In this document: in pieces, positions 54,666 to 64,000 of the stretch
Layout of the letters: each line of letters starts with the position of its first letter
Position numbering within the stretch: the stretch's first letter is position 1
Assembly (NCBI RefSeq): GCF_900478295.1
Contig: NZ_LS483488.1
Location: forward strand, 372,001 to 436,000
Reading direction: 5' to 3'
DNA from: Helicobacter pylori NCTC 11637 = CCUG 17874 = ATCC 43504 = JCM 12093
Lineage (GTDB): Bacteria; Campylobacterota; Campylobacteria; Campylobacterales; Helicobacteraceae
Length of the DNA stretch: 64,000 bases
Translations under genes and position numbers: made by a program
Notes under the pieces: generated by a model
What the model saw: only the letters and a program-made list of their open reading frames with translations
Told to the model about the DNA's origin: nothing
Databases searched by the model: none

Positions 54666-57540
<2,875 letters not shown>

Positions 57541-57549
57541 TTTCTACCC

Positions 57550-58317
57550 TTATTCTTTGTGGAATTTCCCATCAGCTTCTATGGCTTCTTGCATGGTTTT
57601 AATGCCATTGTCCTTATTTTCTAAACCTTTTTTAATGTAAGCCCCATAGGTGCAAAGCCCTAAAACAATAAAAAACACGCTCATCGCCCATTTGACTTTT
57701 CTCAAACCTTGAATGCTCACATTTTTAAACCACCCCCATTTGATCGCTAAGCGATACAACCCAATAGAGCCATGCAATTCTACGGCAAACAATAAGAAAA
57801 TATACAAAAGCCAAAAGTTTTGCGTGACAAAACGATAGCTTGATCCATGAGGCCCGATACTTTCAGGTTCTGTGAGCATGACAAATAAGTGGATACTCGC
57901 TAAGAAAAACATCGCAAACCCGGTGAGGGCTTGAATAAACCACAAACTCGTATCGCCATGCTTCATCAAATGCTTATGGGTTTTAAAAACCTTGTATTGC
58001 CTGTAATTGATGGGGAATTTCCTTAACGCCAAAAAAGCATGCGCGACTACAATAAGAATAACCCCTGCTGCAACCACGCTCACAATAGCCGGCTCGCCTG
58101 CTTTTAAAAACAAGCTCCCTTCAAAAAATTTCGCCACTTTATACATGGCTTCATCGCTAATCAAGATACTTGAGACCAAAAACATGTGCGCTATCATAAA
58201 GAGTGCTAAAATCAAGCCCGTAGCGCTCTGTAAAAAATCCAGCTTGGCATAAATACCGCTCTTTTTAAGCCCTTTGCTAGCGCCATAATAACCCTCTATA
58301 ATCTCTTCTTGCTGCAT
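57550..58317 (-). CDS. frdC: fumarate reductase cytochrome b subunit
   Basis: A 255-aa membrane subunit with five membrane helices and haem-ligand histidines in MIAHMFLVSSI, VAHAFLALRKFP, SIHLFVML and AVELHGSIGLYRLA. It resembles the dihaem Wolinella type and oxidises menaquinol. First gene of the frdCAB operon; 9 bases to frdA. Confidence 0.95.
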   Translation of the reverse strand: MQQEEIIEGYYGASKGLKKSGIYAKLDFLQSATGLILALFMIAHMFLVSSILISDEAMYKVAKFFEGSLFLKAGEPAIVSVVAAGVILIVVAHAFLALRKFPINYRQYKVFKTHKHLMKHGDTSLWFIQALTGFAMFFLASIHLFVMLTEPESIGPHGSSYRFVTQNFWLLYIFLLFAVELHGSIGLYRLAIKWGWFKNVSIQGLRKVKWAMSVFFIVLGLCTYGAYIKKGLENKDNGIKTMQEAIEADGKFHKE

Positions 58318-58489
58318 AAAAACTGCTCCTAAAAACTCTAAAATTAACCTAAAATCGCTTGACGCAAAAACACTGCCTTAATTTTACTACATTTGAAATA
58401 ATTTTTCTTATAAACAAAACCTAAATTGAGAAAAAATTCAATTCAAGGGGGCTATTGTTTAAAATTTACATTTTTTAAACGCTATTAGA

Positions 58490-58495
58490 TATAAT
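58490..58495 (+). promoter_or_regulatory. -10 element of tpiA
   Basis: TATAAT, 38 bases before the tpiA ATG at 58533, followed by AAGGATC as ribosome-binding site. Confidence 0.7.
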
Positions 58496-58532
58496 AAGGG
58501 ATAGTTACCACCTATAAAATAAGGATCGTTCA

Positions 58533-59237
58533 ATGATAAAAATTGCCATGGCTAATTTTAAATCCGCTATGCCTATTTTTAAAAGCCATGCGTATTTAAA
58601 AGAATTAGAAAAGACTTTAAAACCGCAGCATTTTGACAGGGTGTTTGTATTCCCTGATTTTTTGGGGTTATTGCCTAATTCGTTTTTGCATTTCACTTTA
58701 GGGGTGCAAAACGCTTACCCTAGAGATTGTGGGGCTTTTACCGGTGAAATCACTTCAAAGCATTTAGAAGAACTCAAAATCCACACGCTTTTAATAGGGC
58801 ATAGCGAGAGGCGAGCGCTTTTAAAGGAAAGCCCTAGCTTTTTGAAAGAAAAGTTTGATTTTTTTAAAGGTAAAAATTTTAAAATTATCTATTGCATTGG
58901 TGAAGAATTGATAACCAGAGAAAAGGGTTTTAAGGCTGTAAAGGAATTTTTAAGCGAGCAATTAGAAAATATTGATCTTAATTATCCTAATTTAGTGGTG
59001 GCGTATGAGCCTATTTGGGCGATTGGCACAAAAAAGAGCGCTTCTTTAGAAGACATTTACCTCACGCATGGTTTTTTAAAGCAAATTTTAAATCAAAAGA
59101 CGCCCTTGTTGTATGGGGGGAGCGTGAACACACAAAACGCTAAAGAAATTTTAGGGATTGATAGCGTGGATGGCTTGTTGATCGGGAGCGCGTCTTTGGA
59201 ATTAGAAAATTTTAAAACAATCATTTCATTTTTATAA
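58533..59237 (+). CDS. tpiA: triosephosphate isomerase
   Basis: TIM interconverts dihydroxyacetone phosphate and glyceraldehyde 3-phosphate. The 234-aa protein is short compared with the usual 250 but has the catalytic Lys in MANFKSAMP, His in [13 protein letters not shown] (near 88) and Glu in [17 protein letters not shown] (near 155), with the phosphate loop [14 protein letters not shown]. fabI begins 9 bases later. Confidence 0.96.
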   Translation: MIKIAMANFKSAMPIFKSHAYLKELEKTLKPQHFDRVFVFPDFLGLLPNSFLHFTLGVQNAYPRDCGAFTGEITSKHLEELKIHTLLIGHSERRALLKESPSFLKEKFDFFKGKNFKIIYCIGEELITREKGFKAVKEFLSEQLENIDLNYPNLVVAYEPIWAIGTKKSASLEDIYLTHGFLKQILNQKTPLLYGGSVNTQNAKEILGIDSVDGLLIGSASLELENFKTIISFL

Positions 59238-60074
<837 letters not shown>

Positions 60075-60083
60075 GGGGTATTG

Positions 60084-61094
60084 ATGAAATTAAGCGAATT
60101 GTTAAGCGCCTATTCTATTGAAACGGAATTTTCAAACGATTTTGAAGTGCATGCTTTAGCGGAATTAAATAAGGCTACGCCTAATGATATTAGCTATATT
60201 GACCAAGCGCGTTACCTTAAACTTTTAAAAGATTCAAAAGCCGGGGCGGTGTTTATCCGTAAAAAAGAATCTTCTAAAGTGCCAAAACACATGCAAGCTT
60301 TAATCGTGGATAACCCGCATCTAGCCTTTGCTAAAGTTTCTCATGCCTTTAAGATCCCTTTTTTTAAAAACCCAGAAAGCGTGAATGAGCCTAAACATTT
60401 TGAAAAAGTAACGATCATGCCTAATGTTGTGATTGGAGAGGGCGTAGAAATTGGCGAAAACTCTTTGATTTATCCGGGCGTGGTGATCGCTGATGGGGTC
60501 AAAATCGGTAAAAATTGCGTTTTGTATCCTCGTGTCATTTTGTATCAAAACACGATTTTAGAAGACAATGTTACTATCCATGCAGGCAGTGTGATCGGAG
60601 GCGATGGCTTTGGTTATGCGCACACCGCTTTAGGAGAGCATGTCAAAATTGAGCATGTGGGGATTGTTAGGATTCAAAAAAATGTAGAAATTGGAGCTAA
60701 CACGGCGATTGATCGGGCGGTGTTTGGTGAGACTTTGATTAAAGAGGGCGTTAAGATTGATAACCTGGTTCAAATCGGGCATAATTGCGTTTTGGGCGAA
60801 CACAGCATCGTCGTCTCTCAAGTGGGTTTGAGCGGCTCTACAACCACTGGTCGTAATGTGGTTTTTGGCGGGCAAGTGGGCATTGGGGGGCATTTGCATG
60901 TGGGCGACTTCACTCAAATTGGGGGTAAAAGCGCGGTGGGTAAAGACTTGCCCCCTAACACTAATTTTGCTGGAGCGATCCCTGCTATGGAAATCCATGA
61001 ATGGCACCATTTCCTGGCTCATTTACGAACGAATTTTAGAAAACAGCAAAAAACGAGTTTGTTGCAAAAAGCTAAAGGGTTTTTTAAGTCTTAA
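60084..61094 (+). CDS. lpxD: UDP-3-O-acylglucosamine N-acyltransferase
   Basis: LpxD adds the second acyl chain to the lipid A precursor. From ATG 60084 (a TTG three bases before is also possible) it gives 336 aa: an N-terminal uridine-binding domain (about 1-100), a left-handed beta-helix of hexapeptide repeats (VVIGEGVEIGENSLIYPGVV onward) with the catalytic His in GQVGIGGHLHVG region or NLVQIGHNCVLG, and a C-terminal helix. The fabI-lpxD pairing joins fatty acid and lipid A synthesis. Confidence 0.95.
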   Translation: MKLSELLSAYSIETEFSNDFEVHALAELNKATPNDISYIDQARYLKLLKDSKAGAVFIRKKESSKVPKHMQALIVDNPHLAFAKVSHAFKIPFFKNPESVNEPKHFEKVTIMPNVVIGEGVEIGENSLIYPGVVIADGVKIGKNCVLYPRVILYQNTILEDNVTIHAGSVIGGDGFGYAHTALGEHVKIEHVGIVRIQKNVEIGANTAIDRAVFGETLIKEGVKIDNLVQIGHNCVLGEHSIVVSQVGLSGSTTTGRNVVFGGQVGIGGHLHVGDFTQIGGKSAVGKDLPPNTNFAGAIPAMEIHEWHHFLAHLRTNFRKQQKTSLLQKAKGFFKS

Positions 61095-61108
61095 AGAATG
61101 AAATAAGC

Positions 61109-61114
61109 TATAAT
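61109..61114 (+). promoter_or_regulatory. -10 element of metK
   Basis: TATAAT preceded by AAGC, 45 bases before the metK ATG at 61159, in the 64-base gap after lpxD. Confidence 0.7.
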
Positions 61115-61158
61115 AAGCCCATTTTGAATACGAATGATTATTTTAATAAGGACAATCA

Positions 61159-62316
61159 ATGAAAGATAGTTTTCTTTTCACTTCTGAATCAGTAACCGAG
61201 GGGCATCCTGACAAAATGGCCGATCAAATCAGCGATGCGGTTTTAGATTATATTATTGAGCGGGATCAAAAAGCCAAAGTCGCATGCGAGACTTTAGTTT
61301 CTAACGGGTTTTGCATGATCACTGGCGAGTTAAAAACTTCTGTTTATGCCCCTATGCAAGAGATTGCAAGAGAAGTGGTTAAAAAGATTGGTTATACGGA
61401 CGCTCTTTATGGCTTTGATTATAGAAGCGCGGCGGTTTTAAATGGCATTGGCGAGCAAAGCCCTGATATTAATCAGGGCGTGGATAGAGAAGATGGCGAG
61501 ATTGGAGCAGGGGATCAAGGGCTTATGTTTGGTTATGCGTGCAAGGAGACTGAAACGCTCATGCCCTTACCCATTCATTTAGCGCACCAGCTCACTTTCG
61601 CTCTGGCTCAAAAAAGAAAAGACAACACTCTGCCTTTTTTAAGGCCTGATGGCAAGTCTCAAGTGAGCGTGCGTTATGAAAACAACAAGCCTGTAAGCAT
61701 TGATACGATTGTCATTTCCACCCAGCATTCCCCAGAAGTTTCGCAAAAACATTTAAAAGAAGCCGTGATTGAAGAGATCGTGTATAAGGTTTTACCCAAA
61801 GAATATTTGCATGACAATATCAAGTTTTTTGTCAATCCTACAGGAAAATTCGTTATTGGTGGGCCGCAAGGCGATGCGGGCTTAACGGGCAGAAAAATCA
61901 TCGTGGATACTTATGGGGGGAGTTGCCCGCATGGTGGGGGAGCGTTTAGCGGGAAAGACCCCAGTAAAGTGGATAGGAGCGCAGCTTATGCGGCCCGCTA
62001 TGTGGCTAAAAATTTGGTAGCGAGTGGGGTTTGCGATAAAGCGACCGTGCAGCTTGCTTATGCGATTGGGGTGATAGAGCCGGTGTCTGTTTATGTGAAC
62101 ACGCATAACACGAGCAAGTATTCAAGCGCAGAGTTAGAAAAATGCGTGAAATCGGTTTTCAAACTCACGCCAAAAGGCATTATTGAAAGCTTGGATTTGT
62201 TAAGACCCATTTATTCGCTCACTTCGGCTTATGGGCATTTTGGGCGCGAATTGGAGGAATTCACTTGGGAAAAAACCAACAAAGCTGAGGAGATTAAAGC
62301 GTTCTTTAAGCGTTGA
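61159..62316 (+). CDS. metK: S-adenosylmethionine synthetase
   Basis: MetK makes SAM from methionine and ATP. The 385-aa protein has [19 protein letters not shown] (with catalytic His) at the start, the ATP motif [12 protein letters not shown] (near 115) and the P-loop-like [16 protein letters not shown] (near 255). Follows lpxD after 64 bases with its own -10 box. Confidence 0.97.
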   Translation: MKDSFLFTSESVTEGHPDKMADQISDAVLDYIIERDQKAKVACETLVSNGFCMITGELKTSVYAPMQEIAREVVKKIGYTDALYGFDYRSAAVLNGIGEQSPDINQGVDREDGEIGAGDQGLMFGYACKETETLMPLPIHLAHQLTFALAQKRKDNTLPFLRPDGKSQVSVRYENNKPVSIDTIVISTQHSPEVSQKHLKEAVIEEIVYKVLPKEYLHDNIKFFVNPTGKFVIGGPQGDAGLTGRKIIVDTYGGSCPHGGGAFSGKDPSKVDRSAAYAARYVAKNLVASGVCDKATVQLAYAIGVIEPVSVYVNTHNTSKYSSAELEKCVKSVFKLTPKGIIESLDLLRPIYSLTSAYGHFGRELEEFTWEKTNKAEEIKAFFKR

Positions 62317-62353
62317 AAAAATATTTTAAGGGTAATATTTTAAAAAATTTTTG

Positions 62354-62359
62354 TATAAT
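62354..62359 (+). promoter_or_regulatory. -10 element of ndk
   Basis: TATAAT preceded by TTTTTG, 24 bases before the ndk start; AAGGAG follows as ribosome-binding site. Confidence 0.65.
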
Positions 62360-62382
62360 CAACAATTCACAAGGAGTTTAAA

Positions 62383-62796
62383 TTGAAACAAAGAACGCTG
62401 TCTATTATTAAGCCTGATGCACTTAAGAAAAAAGTGGTAGGCAAAATCATTGATCGCTTTGAGAGTAACGGCTTGGAAGTGGTTGCTATGAAACGCTTGC
62501 ATTTGAGCGTTAAAGACGCTGAAAACTTTTATGCGATCCACAGAGAGAGACCCTTTTTTAAAGATCTAATAGAATTTATGGTCAGTGGTCCGGTAGTGGT
62601 TATGGTTTTAGAGGGCGAAGATGCGGTGGCTAAAAACAGAGATCTTATGGGAGCGACTGATCCCAAACTCGCCCAAAAAGGCACTATCAGAGCGGATTTT
62701 GCTGAAAGCATTGACGCTAATGCAGTGCATGGGAGCGATAGCTTGGAAAATGCGCACAATGAAATCGCTTTCTTTTTTGCCGCTAGGGATCTTTAA
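62383..62796 (+). CDS. ndk: nucleoside diphosphate kinase
   Basis: Ndk balances nucleoside triphosphate pools. The 137-aa protein has [19 protein letters not shown] at the start and the active-site His in [20 protein letters not shown] (near 116). The start is TTG, fixed by AAGGAG nine bases earlier and by the conserved N-terminus [13 protein letters not shown]; no ATG fits. Confidence 0.97.
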   Translation: MKQRTLSIIKPDALKKKVVGKIIDRFESNGLEVVAMKRLHLSVKDAENFYAIHRERPFFKDLIEFMVSGPVVVMVLEGEDAVAKNRDLMGATDPKLAQKGTIRADFAESIDANAVHGSDSLENAHNEIAFFFAARDL

Positions 62797-62820
62797 GATT
62801 TAAGGGCGTTTTAAGTAAGC

Positions 62821-63177
62821 ATGCAATTTGAAATGCGTAAAATCGCTTTTAATGTGCCTAAAGCGTTTTCTTTAGAGCATGAGGGAGTGGTTTTAGAGGG
62901 CGAAGTTGTGCGGGTGGGGGCGAAATTGTTTCGTTTGGAAGCGTGCCTTAAGGGTGAATTGATGCTTATTTGCGATACAAGCGGTAAAGAGTTTAAAAAA
63001 AGCCTTGATGAGTCGTTGGTTTTGCATATTTCAGACGGGTTGTGGGATACGCAAAGCCAAAGTTTGGATTTTGATAATTTAGATGTTATTGAATCTTTCA
63101 ATGGTTTTATTGATTTGAGCGAGATTTTACGCTCTGAAGTGGAGTCTATTAGATTAGACTACCATTATGCAGATTGA
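62821..63177 (+). CDS. YceD/DUF177-like protein
   Basis: A 118-aa protein related to YceD (DUF177), the gene usually found just before rpmF and linked to 23S rRNA levels. It shows the domain's central LMLICDTSGKEFKKSL and VLHISDGL with few charged motifs. Only one of the usual cysteines remains. Gap to rpmF is 15 bases. Confidence 0.82.
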   Translation: MQFEMRKIAFNVPKAFSLEHEGVVLEGEVVRVGAKLFRLEACLKGELMLICDTSGKEFKKSLDESLVLHISDGLWDTQSQSLDFDNLDVIESFNGFIDLSEILRSEVESIRLDYHYAD

Positions 63178-63192
63178 AATTAAGGAGAATTT

Positions 63193-63339
63193 ATGGCAGT
63201 ACCTGATAGAAGAGTGAGTAAGACAAGAGCGGCAAAAAGGCGCACACATTATAGCGTTAAGTTGGCTAAGCCCATAAAAGCTAAAGATGGCACTTGGAAG
63301 CTTCCCCACCATATTAATAAATTTACTAAAGAATACTAG
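63193..63339 (+). CDS. rpmF: 50S ribosomal protein L32
   Basis: A 48-aa protein from ATG 63193, with AAGGAG before it. Sequence [20 protein letters not shown] is the L32 N-terminus. No zinc-finger cysteines are present, so this is the cysteine-free (C-minus) form. Lies between YceD-like gene and plsX, the standard order. Confidence 0.95.
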   Translation: MAVPDRRVSKTRAAKRRTHYSVKLAKPIKAKDGTWKLPHHINKFTKEY

Positions 63340-63403
63340 TATAAAAGCTATCTTTAATGATAGAAAGTATTTTAAAGGATTGCAACAAGCCTTTTAAGGA
63401 TGC

Positions 63404-64000
63404 ATGATGAAAATTGTAATAGACCTAATGGGGGCTGACCATGGGGTTTTACCCGTTATTGAGGGAGTCTCAAGGGCTTTAGAAAATAAGAGTTTTAGTG
63501 CGGTTTTAGTGGGGGATAAAGACAAAGCGACCCCTTTTATTTCTAAAGAGTTAGCCAGCAAAGTGGAAATGATCCACACGCAAGATTACATTAAAATGGA
63601 AGAAGCCGCCACTGAGGCGATCAAGCGTAAAGAATCTTCTATTTACTTGGGTATAGATATTTTGAAAAATGGGGCTGACGCTTTGATTTCAGCGGGGCAT
63701 AGTGGGGCGACTATGGGTTTAGCCACCTTGCGTTTAGGGCGTATCAAGGGGGTTGAAAGGCCTGCTATTTGCACTTTAATGCCTAGCGTTGGCAAACGCC
63801 CTAGCGTGCTGTTAGATGCGGGAGCGAACACGGATTGCAAGCCTGAATATTTGATTGATTTTGCTCTCATGGGGTATGAATACGCTAAAAGCGTGTTGCA
63901 TTATGATAGCCCTAAGGTGGGTCTTTTGAGTAATGGCGAAGAAGATATTAAAGGGAACATGCTCGTTAAAGAAACGCATAAAATGCTGAAAGCTTATGAC
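63404..64000 (+). CDS. plsX: phosphate acyltransferase PlsX, 5' part
   Basis: The first 199 codons of PlsX, which makes acyl-phosphate for phospholipid synthesis; it runs past the window end. Features are [40 protein letters not shown] and [17 protein letters not shown]. Start is ATG 63404 or 63407, after AAGGATGC. In the 64-base gap after rpmF CTATC-TTTAAT-GATAG forms a weak hairpin that might limit read-through. Confidence 0.95.
   Translation, partial: MMKIVIDLMGADHGVLPVIEGVSRALENKSFSAVLVGDKDKATPFISKELASKVEMIHTQDYIKMEEAATEAIKRKESSIYLGIDILKNGADALISAGHSGATMGLATLRLGRIKGVERPAICTLMPSVGKRPSVLLDAGANTDCKPEYLIDFALMGYEYAKSVLHYDSPKVGLLSNGEEDIKGNMLVKETHKMLKAYD

Overview
This window is a stretch of Helicobacter pylori chromosome. 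The evidence is the AT-rich sequence, the gene order hemB-arsS-arsR ... frdBAC-tpiA-fabI-lpxD-metK-ndk-rpmF-plsX, a class II aldolase beside efp, a pseudaminic acid synthase, a long poly-G tract in a sensor kinase gene, and an IS605-family/tfs-type mobile content. From memory the backbone follows roughly HP0160 to HP0201 of strain 26695; that synteny is recalled, not computed here.

Layout. 1-233 is the 3' end of a Sel1-repeat (Hcp) gene. 234-1001 is non-coding and holds a 238-bp remnant of an IS605-family element plus a long inverted repeat. 1002-11665 is a leftward block: YebC-like regulator, hemB, arsSR two-component system, two small genes, a U32 peptidase, a CheZ-type phosphatase, prfB, moeA, fliR and a CysZ/EI24-like membrane protein. 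11666-12190 may encode two tiny membrane peptides. 12191-14612 runs rightward: a secreted PpiC-type isomerase, fba and efp. 15103-19632 is an inserted four-gene island with overlapping genes: a C5 cytosine methyltransferase, a small C5-MTase-like protein without a visible target-recognition domain, a McrB-like NTPase and a McrC/LlaJI-like nuclease. 19713-27727 is backbone again: pseI, ABC ATPase, lnt, then cvpA-like, lysS, glyA, a DUF1882-type gene and a SPOR-domain gene.

The main accessory feature is an integrative element at 29651-52265, inserted in a GmrSD-type (DUF262/DUF1524) gene. The 7-bp sequence AAGAATG (CATTCTT on the + strand) lies at both junctions, and joining the two outer halves restores the host gene in frame. 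The element carries virB2, virB3, virB4, topA, virB7 (a 38-aa lipoprotein), virB8, virB9, virB10, virB11 and virB6, a TOPRIM/primase-like protein, a MobC-like protein, an EexN-like candidate, an Abi/HEPN protein and a XerT-type recombinase. It lacks a recognisable VirD4 coupling protein, relaxase, ParA and the giant helicase-methylase expected in full-length H. pylori tfs elements.

Two near-identical 1884-bp IS605-group copies lie inside it in opposite orientation. One interrupted virB10. The 4.07 kb between the copies (42398-46467) is inverted relative to the reconstructed order: virB10 is now split onto opposite strands, yet its halves join exactly and in frame once IS and inversion are undone. 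The element therefore looks integrated, rearranged and probably unable to transfer itself, although its recombinase appears intact.

52597-64000 is backbone: a UPF0114 membrane protein, a phospholipase-D family lipoprotein, fumarate reductase, tpiA, fabI, lpxD, metK, ndk, a YceD-like gene, rpmF and the start of plsX. I saw no rRNA, tRNA or CRISPR array.
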